Assembly: GCA_963556255.1 (NCBI GenBank)
Contig: OY744611.1
Span: 3,059,730 to 3,123,729 of the forward strand
Direction of reading: 5' to 3'
Length of the DNA: 64,000 nucleotides
Source: Allolobophora icterica
Lineage: Eukaryota; Annelida; Clitellata; Crassiclitellata; Lumbricidae
Positions 11,231 to 21,159 of the stretch are shown here, piece after piece (position 1 is the stretch's first letter; each line of letters begins with the position of its first letter). The translations under genes and the position numbers were made by a program. The notes under the pieces were generated by a model. That model saw only the letters and a program-made list of their open reading frames with translations, was not told the DNA's origin and ran no database searches.

Positions 11231-11309
11231 ATTGTCTGTCTCGCGCTCTGAGTATGTCCACTGCTGGTTTTCACTGCTTCCATCACTCTTTGCCGATCTT
11301 TTAATTTCA

Positions 11310-11915
11310 TACTTTACTGTTAATGTCTTATTTACTTTCAGTTTGACAACCTATTACTGTCATAATTTAAGTGTATGAATTTTACTTTGTGTTTGTTTTA
11401 TTGCTCTCTATCACACTGTAAGCCTCTCTACCTTTTTCACTTTTACTCTTTGTAAATTCTCTTCCAGTTCCACCTTATGATTTCATCTGATGTCTCAGTC
11501 TCAGCCATTCTTGACAATTCTCTGGCAATCTGACTCGGACCTCCAATGTTTCAGATCTCTGGACAACCTCTATTTTACGACGCAGCTCTCGTGAATAAGC
11601 TGCTTTAGGTTAGCGCCTTAGAAATTAGGAGTTTACAATTACGATAACGATTGCTGGACTATATAATCAATGCTTAATTAGCGTTACGATAATACAATGC
11701 TTTCAAAAAACCTTTCTTGGTAGATAAAGTTTATCGGTTTATAACAAACTTTTATTAAATCTGTTTTTCTGAGATATAATTTTCATTTATTTTAACTGTA
11801 TTATAACTAAATTAACAACATTTCTGGACATTTTCAAAATCCTGCTGATTTTTACCTGCACTGTCTTAGTCATTTCATTCACCTAATCTGCATTTAAGTT
11901 TTATGGTCAGTGCAT
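11310..11915. other. Non-coding, no recognised feature
   Basis: AT-rich sequence immediately 3' (minus strand) of the C-terminal exon. It would hold its 3' UTR, but I see no convincing polyadenylation signal. Confidence 0.4.
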
Positions 11916-12298
11916 TTAAAAGAACTTGCCAACTGTTTTCTTGAATTCATTGCTGTCAATGTTGATCACTTTCGACATGGCAATTTCAGAAGTAGACGCT
12001 GGCATATTTCCAATTTGAAATAAAACATCTCTCAGCTGATTCGATTCGTACAACTCCTGAATATGTTCAAGGGCTGCTTGTGAACGACACCAGATCCAAA
12101 CGAATACATGTTGTCTATCCAGAGTATCCAGTTGAGAGTTAAGGATTTCTAGGCCTTTCTCCTTCAGTTGACTGATTATTTTATCACTTTCATATGATCT
12201 TGGTTTGTGTTTGTTTTGAAGATCATTGAATTTTCGATGAAGCAGCTGTGTTTCCATGAAAGTTTCTCCACGATTTTGCATTTCGACTTTTATTACGA
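11916..12298 (-). CDS. Terminal exon with a small unnamed C-terminal domain
   Basis: About 127 codons ending in TAA. The minus-strand sequence TTGCTTACAG ending at 12299 is a strong 3' splice site, which puts the exon start at 12298 in phase 1; the in-frame ATG further upstream would lie in the intron. The protein is charged at first (MQNRGETF..QLLHRKFNDLQNK). It then has a compact hydrophobic block, HVFVWIWCRSQAALEHIQELY, followed by a loop and INIDSNEFKKTVGKFF. That block resembles a C-terminal domain I associate with expanded invertebrate receptor-like proteins with death-fold N-termini; this comes from memory and I cannot name the domain. Its phase matches the end of the CARD exon 8.1 kb upstream, so a CARD plus C-terminal-domain protein is plausible. 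Confidence 0.6.
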
Positions 12299-12311
12299 CT
12301 GTAAGCAACAC

Positions 12312-12635
12312 GCATTCACATGTGGAACTTAGTCCTTATAGAGGAAAGTTTAATTTACCGCACTTGATTTAAATCAATTAGAATTACGAAATGAAATAAG
12401 AATATTCTTTAGGCTGTAGAAACATGTCCATTCAGTTTTTACATTACGCTCCTCAGCTCGATTTGTTAAATATGCCACTGGACATCGGCGTATTGAACAT
12501 GACTATGACTTTCAAATAAAATCGTGATTGTAATTGCAATGATGTCTATTATAGCCTGCCACTTAATGCTTTACAACGAAAACTCTTTATTGATTCGGTG
12601 TTTGTGACGCGTCAATTTACAAATTCGGGTAAAAA
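12312..12635. other. Non-coding intron-like sequence
   Basis: AT-rich stretch between the C-terminal exon acceptor and the Gypsy 5' LTR. Nothing recognised. Confidence 0.45.
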
Positions 12636-12862
12636 TGTGACGATCGTAAATTCAGATATCATTTGTTTTAAATAATGAGCGCAACATAAACAATGGTCAG
12701 GCGAACATAGACATGGCGCCGCATATCAGTAAACCTAATTATAGTGCCCTAATGCTGAACGAGCGCGGCAGATTGTCGTGCGCGTCAGATGGAAGGAAGG
12801 CTGGTGAATTAGAGGGAAGTATGCTCGCGAATAAAGATTGCTATATTAAGGGAGGCCTCCAG
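12636..12862 (+). mobile_element. Gypsy 5' LTR, truncated
   Basis: TGTGACGATCGTAAATTCAG opens a block that matches 17778-17995 nearly base for base (ACATAGACATGGCGCC, CATATCAGTAAACCTAATTA, GAACGAGCGCGGCAGATTGT). Homology stops near GGAGGCCT at 12862, while the 3' copy continues for about 270 bp more. The 5' LTR has therefore lost its 3' part together with any primer binding site. Confidence 0.85.
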
Positions 12863-12903
12863 TGCAAGACGGGGAGGAGCGGACTGAAGGACGTCCTTAG
12901 CTC

Positions 12904-13740
12904 TTGCCGACAACTATAGAACTCGCCGCGTCGAACTCAGCGCTGAAGGTCGCAACGTCCGTCGCCACTCAAACGGTAATGGCTGCTGAAGGAAAACCTG
13001 GGTCGACCGTAGAACCACAACCGGGTTCTAACGTGGATCCAACGGATGCAAGAGGACAGTCGGAGAATTTGCCAACTGACCAAACGATGCGTCTATGCCA
13101 TGCTCCAGTTGACAATGGATAAAATTAGGTACGTACAATGGTAAAATTGCAGTCCAAGCTTTTTTCGAAAATTTGAGGTGTGTGCAAAACACAATGGATG
13201 GACGGAGGAAGAAAAACTCCATCAATAATATTGATGTGTGCGTTTGTAGAGCCGGCAAATCAATTGCTATGGGAGTTTAAATCGGATAATGTGATGACGT
13301 CAGACGACTTCATTCAGAAACTGAAATCGAGGAACGGTGGAACAGATCAAACCACATTGTACTATACGCAATTAAATACCAGACGACAGAGAGAAGGTGA
13401 GGAACTTGGGTCATTGGTGCAAGATATCAGACGCTTAATAATCCTTGCTTTTCCTGGACCGACAACAAGTCAAAGTGACGCCATAGCGATTCGAGCATTT
13501 ATTGACTCTCTCCGAGAAAAAGAACTGGCGATGAAAGTTCGTGAGCGTGAAGCGGAAACGTTGGACAAAGCATACAACCTAGACATGAGGTTTGAGGGTT
13601 ATCAGAAAGCCGATCGACGAGATTCCGACCAATTTGAGCATCTACCTATGCGAGCCAAGATGGTGCGTGAGGGAGAGGGACTATTGGAAAAATGCGACAA
13701 CTCATCTGAGACGAGCTGGAACCGCCGCGACGGCAGATAG
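12904..13740 (+). pseudogene. Ty3/Gypsy gag remnant
   Basis: The region runs directly after the truncated 5' LTR in two frames: 12904-13122, then 13180-13740 after a frame break. The second has the hydrophilic helical composition of Gypsy capsid: a Trp/Phe block (LLWEFKS), then QTTLYYTQLNTRRQREGEE, then SDAIAIRAFIDSLREKELA, matching the usual retrotransposon gag pattern. A zinc knuckle follows in a third frame. Gag would form the particle; here the frame is broken, so it is defective. Confidence 0.75.
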
Positions 13741-13889
13741 CGAGTCTGGAGAAACGTTTCGACACACGGAAGTCATGGGAGACGAAGCCTAAAGAACTAA
13801 CAGCGGCAACCGCCTCCACAACCAGACGACAGTGAGAAAGAACTCGTGGTCGACCAAAAATCGCTGAGGAAAGTCAACCGCCAAATCAG

Positions 13890-14135
13890 GTGAGGAGAAA
13901 GTCGCCTAGAACCTGTTTCGGTTGTGGCCAGTCCGACCATCTAGTGATAGATTGTCCTGGTCCGGTTTCGGCACAACTTGGTCCAGCTTCCGGTGAGGAA
14001 CCGCCAGTAACTGTTCGCTCGAACCATGTACAGGGTAGCAACGACGCTTACCTGTCGGTGAAAGTCAATGGTAAAGCGACGTTTTCCCTGATTGATACAG
14101 GATGCGAGCTTCTTTGGTTCCGAGCTCAATGGTGA
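13890..14135 (+). pseudogene. Gag zinc knuckle and protease N-terminus
   Basis: CFGCGQSDHLVIDC is a perfect CX2CX4HX4C nucleocapsid zinc knuckle near the start. About 50 residues later the frame reads FSLIDTGCE, the catalytic DTG of an aspartic retropepsin, and then leaves frame. Protease sequence resumes at 14102 in another frame. This gives the expected gag-to-pol order. Confidence 0.8.
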
Positions 14136-14830
14136 AGAAAGCAGATGTTAAATGTTCCAGACAACTGTTGCAAGCCGCAAACGGATCTGAGATCCGGGTT
14201 ATCGGTGAAACGAAGGTAACCGTTGGAATCGATGGACTTCAATTCGACGCAAACTGCTTGGTGACAGAACAGATTTCAGAACTGATCCTGGGTCTGGCGT
14301 GGTCCGAGAGTCAGCAAGTCCAGTGGAACTTTGGCAAGAGCACAATTACGATCAATGGTCATGAAGTCGGCATTCACTGTCGATCAGCACCTTCAATGTG
14401 TCGCAAAGTGGCGTTGGCCCATGACGTGCAGGAGCCAGCGTTAAGCGAAATGAACGTTGAAGCATACGCCATCCTAACGAAGTTGGGTGATGTCTGTGGA
14501 GGAAGTTGGGCGACCCAACCTCAACTGCTTGACTCAGTAGTGCTGGTGGCTGCAACTCTGCGGCCAGAACTAGCTATCAATTTACCTCTGAGAATTTTGA
14601 ATCCGACAACCAGTGCAGTAAGACTAAAGAAGGGACTCCAATGTGCAACCGAAATCGTCACAGTCTATGGCGAAAGCCCAAGCGATGGACAGGTGGTCAT
14701 CGTAAACAAGAAAGATGGAACACCTCGGTTCTGTGTGGACTACCGAGCTGTCAACATCAAGACTAGACCTGACGCATTTCCGTTTCCACTCATCAGTGAG
14801 AGTTTGGATTCGCTCGCAGGTGCAACATAG
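14102..14830 (+). pseudogene. Gypsy protease C-terminus and reverse transcriptase start
   Basis: Continues the retropepsin (ELILGLAW, the ILG motif of the second half). About 110 residues of linker lead into the reverse transcriptase fingers: VVIVNKKDGTPRFCVDYRAV, followed by the FPFPLISESLDSLAG segment. A TAG stop at 14828-14830 interrupts the polymerase; the downstream sequence continues in the same frame with FSTFDLRAGYHQ. The stop and neighbouring frameshifts show the copy is dead. Confidence 0.85.
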
Positions 14831-15295
14831 TTCAGTACATTTGACCTTCGTGCTGGTTATCATCAGCTAGCCGTTGATCCACAAGACAAACATAAGACAA
14901 CTTTCCTTACCAGAAGAGGTAGCTTTCAATTTAGAGTCTTACCGTTTGGCCTCAGCAACCCACCTGAAAGCTTTTCAAGAATGATGAGTCTTGTGATGGC
15001 AGGCTTAAATTTCGAAATTTGCCTGGTGTACCTGGACGACGTAATAGTGTTTGCCGCCGATTGGAAGTCTCACTTGGAGCGAATCGCACGAGTGTTGGAG
15101 AGACTGAGCGAAGCTGGATTGAAAATGAAGCCCAGCAAATGTCATCTCTTCAGACGCCAGGTGTTATTTCTCGAACATGTAGTAAGTGGTCAAGGAGTGG
15201 GAACTGATCCAGGAAAGATTAGGGTGGTAGAAGAATGGCCTACTACAAAATCACTGAAAGAGGCACGTTCCTTCATTGGACTTTGTTCGTACTAA
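14831..15295 (+). pseudogene. Gypsy reverse transcriptase, palm and thumb
   Basis: After the TAG the frame gives STFDLRAGYHQLAVDP, TTFLTRRGSFQFRVLPFGL, and then YLDDVIVF, which carries the catalytic Asp-Asp pair of Ty3/Gypsy RT. The thumb segment (KMKPSKCHLFRR, then the PGKIRVVEEWP block) and the start of the connection (ARSFIGLCSY) complete it. It ends at a TAA caused by a small indel. Spacing to the RNase H agrees with family order. Confidence 0.88.
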
Positions 15296-15830
15296 CGCAA
15301 ATTTGTACCGGGTTTTGCAAAGATTGCGCGACCATTACACTCGTTGGCACAAAAAGGTCTCAGGTGCGAATGGACTCAAGACTGTGAGAAAGCTTTCTGT
15401 GAGCTAAAGTTTGGCTAGCGATGCACCGATTCTGGCTCTTCCGAACGATGTTGACCAATATGTAGTAGACACTGACGCATCCGCAGACGCCATATGGAGC
15501 CGTTCTATCTCAACGACAACAAGTGCGAGAACGTGTAATCTGCTATGGAAGTAGAGTCTGCTCTGAAGCTGAAAGAAATTACGATGTGACAAAAAGGGAA
15601 CTTCTTTCAGTAGTACACTTTTTAAAGACTTACCGTCAGTCCCTGCTAGGTCGAAAGTTCATCCTTCGAACTGATCACTCGGCCTCGCAATGGCTCCGAA
15701 GGACAACGCTCTAATTGAGCAGCAGGCAATGTGGCTCACGGCTATGGAAGAGTTCAGTTTCGATATTATACAGCATAGAGCTGGAGCTTCGCATGGAAAT
15801 GCGGATGCAATGTCGAGATGGCCACATCGG
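15296..15830 (+). pseudogene. Gypsy RNase H region, frameshifted
   Basis: Two to three frames are needed. First comes TDASAD, the RNase H active-site Asp block (about 15470-15490). Then VICYGSRVCSEAERNYDVTK (15537-), KRELLSVVHFLKTYRQ and the TDHSA motif follow. Finally QHRAGASHGNADAMSRWP (15771-15825) marks the canonical RNase H end. Clearly degraded by small indels. Confidence 0.85.
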
Positions 15831-16060
15831 ATTGATCCGGTGCGTGTGTTGACCGAACCGACGCCTCAGCCGACCGCACTTCTCACTGGCTGGGAGATTT
15901 CCGAGTTACGAGACGAACAACTTAACGACCCGGAACTAGGATGGATCGTGACGAAACGTTTGGAGTCAGCGGAACCACCAACTACGTAGTCACTGCGATC
16001 ACAAAGTCTAACGATCAAGACTTTGGCCGCACAATGGCCTCAATTACCTTTGCAAAATGA

Positions 16061-16879
16061 ATGCTGATGCGAGAATGGATGAATACAGAAACAGGTCGGA
16101 CGAAGTGGTTCCAGGTTGTCATGGCACCACAACGTTGGGACAAATTGATTGAACTGGCACATGAAGGAATGTCAGATGGACATTTGGGATGCCGGAAGAC
16201 TATGGCTCAAGTCCAACGACGGGCTTATTGGCCAAGTTGGCGAGATGATGTGCGACGAGTTCTTAGGAAGTGTTAAGCTTGTGCTCGCTATTGGAGAGGG
16301 AAGCTGCCGAGACAATGAGAACTTCCGAACCTGACGGTCGGAAATCCGCTCAAGTTTTTCGGAGTGGACATAACGGGACCACATCCGTTATCTAACTCTG
16401 GTTATCAATACATACTAACAGTCGTAGACTCTGGTTATCGATACATACTAGCAGTCGTGGACCATTTTTCCATATGGGCGGAAGCATATCCGATCCGGAA
16501 TCAGACAGCAACTACAGTCGCTCGAGTGAAGGAATTCATCTCTCAATTCGTGTGCCCGCGACAGATTGTCACCGATCACGGCGCATGTTTCGAGTCTGCT
16601 CTGTTTCGCGACCTCTGCCAGCGATTTCGCACCGACAAGACGAGAACGACGCCGGCTAAACCGAGTAGTAACGGCGCGGTGGAACGCTTTCACTGCACGC
16701 TCAACTCGATGCTGAGCAAAGTGATCTCTCAACATCAACGCGATTGGAACGTGCACTTACCCCATGTTCTTGAGGCGTACCGAGCAAGCGAGAACGAGAG
16801 TACAGGACTCACGCCGTATCGCCTGTTTCTCTCTCGTGAAACCTGTCTACCTATTGTTTTAGGAGATTGTCAAGTCTGA
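16061..16879 (+). pseudogene. Gypsy integrase, zinc-binding and catalytic core
   Basis: An HHCC-type region (AHEGMSDGHLGCRKTMAQV, then a Cys pair split by a frame break) precedes the catalytic core at 16364-16879. There the frame reads DITGP, then VTDHGACFES and PSSNGAVERFH, supplying the D,D,E residues of retroviral-type integrases. A 33-bp tandem duplication at 16395-16460 repeats the GY(Q/R)YIL(T/A)VVD segment around the first strand of the core and adds 11 residues. The frame stays open through it. Confidence 0.87.
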
Positions 16880-16898
16880 TCTGCTCGTTTGTCTGTGG

Positions 16899-17200
16899 AT
16901 GATTTTGTTTATGAACAGGTTTCCGGCATGCAAGAAGATATTTGCAACCGATCAAAAATTAATGCAGCGTCAGGCAACACAACGTACTTTTCGCTATGAT
17001 ATGAGGGTCAGGGCGGTGGAGCTTGAACCTTGTAGTTTGGTATGGTATTTTAACCCAAGGTCCGGAGTCGGATTGAAAGAGTAATGGACCCGATAGTACA
17101 CTGGTCCATACCAAGTCAAAGAACGGTTAAGTCCGGTTTGGTATAAAATACAAAAATCTCCATGGGCCCAGCTGAAAATTGGGTATGTTGATATATTGAA
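16899..17200 (+). pseudogene. Gypsy integrase C-terminal (GPY/F-like) tail
   Basis: QKLMQRQATQRTFRYDMRV followed by ELEPCSLVWYFNPRS and GLKE corresponds to the C-terminal module that follows the core in many Gypsy integrases. A TAA then interrupts, and remnants of the same module continue to about 17200. No envelope-like ORF follows. Confidence 0.7.
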
Positions 17201-17777
17201 ATATGAAGTGGAAGGTTGTCCTCAACCGCGCGAGGAGGAGAATGAGTTCGAATCCGAGGTGAGTGATTCTGGAGGTGATGGAATCATACGCGTACAGCGG
17301 TGGGAGAGAAATATCGTGAAGCCAGCTAAATACAAACACTGAGATTAAAAATGGTAATTGGTAAATCGACTTTGTAATGTGGTCGTGTGTAATCATGTGA
17401 AGTAATATTTATTGTGAATGGGTATTATTCTTAACAGATAGATCCTGCTGGGTGGTTCTGGGATTTGCTGATTTAAGTCAAAGGAAGGACAGGTGATTTT
17501 AAATGTTATTGGAGTAAGCTTTTATACATGTTATGTAATTGTGAATGAAGAATTGTATTCAAGACTATTCAGTTAACGGTCGGAATTGGACCTGATTTTA
17601 GTTTCTATATTATGTTATGTAGAGAAGGAGAATTCCAAACTTTCTTTGCGGAAGTGAACCAACGCTTATTGTTTTTATTGTTATGTATTGAATGATTAAG
17701 GTTTTCTTGATGTGTGAGATTAGCAATTAGGTACAATTTTCAGTGTGGCTGAAAATTTTCTCCAAGAGGTTGGAGCG

Positions 17778-18268
17778 TGTGAGGAACGTCAATTCAGATA
17801 TCATTTGTTTTAATAAAGAGCACCACATAAACAATGGCCAGGCGAACATAGACATGGCGCCGCATATCAGTAAACCTAATTATAGCGCCCCAATGCTGAA
17901 CGAGCGCGGCAGATTGTCGTGCGCGCCAGATGGAAGGAAGGCTTCCTATTGGCTGGTGAATTAGAGGGAATAAAGATTGCTATATTAAAGAAGGCCTCGC
18001 TGAATGCGCGCCAGAGCTCTGTTTGCCAGTGTCGTGTATGCCAGTGTAGTTTGCGCCAGAAGTGTTTGCGCCTGTGTATGGGGCAGATGTGCAGAGTAGT
18101 TCGACATTTGGTAGCTAAACTTTGGTAGTGCATCGGTATAATTACTACGCATCGAACAAGGATTCTCGTAGTTTTTAATCGCTCGATCGCTTACCCGTAC
18201 AGCCGGTGAAGGTTTAGTATCGTTACCAATTTCATATCTTAATTTGTGTTTTTGATGTTACAGGGGGA
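17778..18268 (+). mobile_element. Gypsy 3' LTR
   Basis: TGTGAGGAACGTCAATTCAG begins the copy matching the 5' LTR, preceded by a purine-rich tract (AAGAGGTTGGAGCG) that could prime plus-strand synthesis. AATAAAG at 17967-17973 is a plausible polyadenylation site. The right end is taken near GATGTTACA (18268), which is uncertain because the 5' LTR is truncated and I found no matching target duplication. Together with 12636-17777 this defines an element of about 5.6 kb. Confidence 0.7.
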
Positions 18269-18740
18269 AGACATTTATATAGTGTGCCCGGTTCGAATAA
18301 TTTGATTAGAAAGTAAATCTAAATAAGTTCACTCTCTATTCTCTTATAAGGGTTAGATATAGATATTCACAGTTGACGATTGATAATTCTGAACTTTGGC
18401 TGCATCGGCGATTAGTCCTGATGAACTTTCGGTTATTTTACAGACATTGAATATTGTAACTGAGACCGACATTAATTTCAATCTTTCTGTTTTAATAAAT
18501 TTAAATGAAACTAAAACCAATTATGTCTGATAATGTGCCCTCTGTCTTGGCAGAAGAGATGTCTGAAATATGTTCTTTAATGAAGAAGTTAATCTGGCGC
18601 CAGGAGCAGTTGAAAACAGTATGTCACAGTTAGCGCGGGAAGTTTACCGCTCACGCGGGAACTTTCCCGCCGAAAATACTGTTGCAGCGGCAAATGAACA
18701 ACTCATACACGCTGACCGATTAAATATACAGCGCTTGAAA
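18269..18740. other. Unassigned sequence next to the 3' LTR
   Basis: Holds a gag-like short frame from 18559 (ATGTCTGAAATATG, read as MSEIC..MKKL) that stops after about 25 codons, and CGCGGGAA repeats near 18635-18670. Could be more retroelement debris. Confidence 0.35.
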
Positions 18741-19050
18741 CAGATGGTGTAGAGGCAAGAGTTAGGCCCTCACTGATCCGGGTTCAAATCCTTCACATTT
18801 TGTCCTGTTAGCCGATGCCTTGCAACAGGGCGCGTGGTCGCCAGAGGGCGAAGCGAACACCACAAAAATGCAAGTGCCAGCAAAGAGATTTCGGCTATCA
18901 GTGAATTAACCTAAAGGCAAAGAGTAAGGTTTCGTAAAGGCGATGAAAGAGAATTACACAGTGTACCATTTGCGCGAAAATGCACGAGGCCGCAATACAT
19001 TCTTTGATGGTTGGGATAAACTAACTGGCAAGAAATAGCTCATCATAGTA
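18741..19050 (+). repeat. Possible tRNA-derived SINE
   Basis: TGGTGTAGAGG (18745-18755) fits a pol III A box and GGGTTCAAATCC (18780-18791) fits a B box about 25 bp downstream. The sequence in between does not fold as a proper tRNA, so a SINE head or decayed tRNA relic is more likely than a gene. The 3' end is unknown. Confidence 0.35.
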
Positions 19051-19259
19051 ATTAAACTGACAGGATGAAGTGCGAGTTGAAAGCAAGGTAACTCGGTGTT
19101 AGATCACGAAGTGCCATAGAAACTTACGGTCATTTTCAAGCTTAAATATATTTAATTGATATTGATTTCAGTGTTTTAGGTTTGTGGTGTTGGGGGTTCA
19201 ACTAACTCTTCTGCTAGATCACTTATATAAGTAAATGAAAAGACATTGAGGTCAGGAAA

Positions 19260-19890
19260 TTAACCCTCGAGTGCCCAAGGTATTTTTTGGTACACGAATG
19301 CTCAAGGGGGTCTGACCGGACCCCAGTGTTTTCATTGTAATATCTGGAGAAGGGATTGGACTATTGTAACAGGATTTGGCTTATTATAATCCAAATTAAA
19401 TTTGCAATCGACTGATTGATGGTGTTCACAATCGACTGATTGATGGTGTTTATTTGTACTTTAATACTCGTTTGTAGTGTTTTGCAATTCGGGACTTTAC
19501 ACAGATATTCAATTGTACGGATGTAGCTTTGGCCTGTATAACCTCGATTAGGCAGCAGACACTACAGTAGATGAAATTGTATTGCACTCAGCGTTGAATT
19601 CGCCGTACGACGATGCCTAATAAGTTGCGTTGACCAATTTACTACTGTGCTGGTAAAACATGTGCCAGTATGACCATCAGCCGCATATCTTGCGGTGTCC
19701 TTGGTATATGCTATGGCTGTTGGGTACAGGGTGGAGAATATTCAACCAAAATATATCATACAAAGAAAAACAGATGGCTAAAGGATACCTTGAAACCATT
19801 TTTAAAATTTCGTAGCCGTTCTAAAGTTTTCCGTGGAAAAGCGGGTCTGGAGTCCGGTCGGACCCCACCCCTTGGACATTCGAGGGTTAA
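19260..19890. mobile_element. piggyBac MITE
   Basis: TTAA target duplications (19260-19263 and 19887-19890) flank inverted ends CCCTCGAGTGCCCAAGG and CCTTGGACATTCGAGGG (about 15 of 17 paired). Subterminal GGGTCTGACCGGACCCC and GTCCGGTCGGACCCC add further symmetry. No transposase. A 24-bp internal tandem duplication (CAATCGACTGATTGATGGTG unit, 19404-19450) is present. The short ORFs at 19670-20066 are not genes. Confidence 0.9.
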
Positions 19891-20440
19891 AATATCTTAT
19901 GTGCAACATATTAGCAACACCGGATTTTGACGTACATTCATTTACTTCTGTGATCTATAAAATTTTCGACCCCCGATTAAAGCACTGGTTCAAATTAGGC
20001 AAAAGCTTAGAGCAGCATATAAACAATTTCTTCATCTCACCTTCTTACACATCAGCTTATCTTTGAGCTTTCCATGGTAAATTACAAATTACTCTTCTCA
20101 TAATGGCCATAGTAGAGTGTCAGATTGGCTCTTAACGGCCCTTCAGAATTTAAGGTCACCCTGAAAGTATTCGATGATCACCTTATTGCATGAAGCTATG
20201 CCCACATAATAGCAGTATCATAAACTTTCCACAAGTTCACCACTTGTATGGAAGTTGTTATAATAATTTTGACTATACATTGATTACTACCTAACATCGT
20301 AAGCCATTAATTAAAAACACGTCAAGGACTTTCAAAGATTTTGATATAATTCGATATAAATGCGTATCATAGGCCTATATTCTATTTATTGGGGAAATTG
20401 CGTTAATCATGATCCCTAAGATTAAATTTGAACTATAAAC
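19891..20440. other. Non-coding, no recognised feature
   Basis: Sequence between the piggyBac MITE and the CARD exon donor. Contains ATAGGCCTAT at 20370-20379. Probably intronic. Confidence 0.4.
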
Positions 20441-20728
20441 CTCCTCCGTTTTCTATGATCCTAGCCACTGTCTTCTGGTTTGTTTGTCGAAGACATTTGA
20501 CAAAATTTGAAAACTTTGTCTCGTCGAAGGATCTCATGAGATGTAAAAGCTCGGCGTTCTTGTCTCGTGTTAAACGTTGTCGTTGAATGAAGTGAATTTG
20601 TTCTTCCGTTAGGCAGTTCAGAGACAACAGCGATTGAAATATCTCGTCGTTCGGTTGAATATTTTCTAAGAGATAATTTCGATTGTTTCTAATGATTGAA
20701 GATCTTTTCTTGGTTTTTCCATAGAAAT
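20441..20728 (-). CDS. CARD domain exon
   Basis: About 96 codons encode almost exactly one caspase-recruitment domain. The helix pattern is IIRNNRNYLLENI (H1), DEIFQSLLSLNCL (H2), TEEQIHFIQRQRLTRDKNAE (H3-H4 linker), LLHLMRSF, FSNFVKCLRQTNQKTVARII (H5-H6). CARDs make homotypic contacts in caspase activation, NLR or innate-immune signalling. No ATG begins the frame. GGAATTTTTAG ending at 20729 is a plausible acceptor, and GGAGGAG/GTTTAT at 20441/20440 a weaker donor leaving phase 1. That phase fits both the exon at 12298 and the NHL exon at 9815. The upstream exon is not recognised. Alternative: an isolated single-exon CARD fragment ending at the TAG just beyond the donor. Confidence 0.75.
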
Positions 20729-20741
20729 CTAAAAATTCCAA

Positions 20742-21155
20742 ACTATCACTACTTTTAATTGAGGTAACAGCTTTGCTACCTTATCGCATATTATTAGCAA
20801 AATATTTTACTCAAAGTAAATGAGAAACCTCTGAGCAAGCTAACTTTCGATTAGAGAGAGGTGATGCAGTTGATGACCTTTCAACTTGATGAAATGATGA
20901 ATTACAGTTAAGCAATGATGTCTATTTATAAGTACAAAGAAACAAGTGCTAAGTCATAGGCACTCAATCGTTTTTGCCAAAGCATTTCTAAGATGTCTGA
21001 CCCATCTGAAGGGAAACTACCATAACCATTTTGCACATAAAAGTTTCGAATTTTGTTTTATGTACAAAGACACTCATACCGCGCCTGCCAGAAATTTCTC
21101 ACAGTGTCATTTCTCAACAATCTGAACAAAAATCCTTTACAACGCTCTTATCACA
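20742..21155. other. Non-coding, no recognised feature
   Basis: AT-rich sequence upstream of the CARD exon on the minus strand. No promoter or further exon recognised. Confidence 0.4.
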
Positions 21156-21159
21156 GTGA

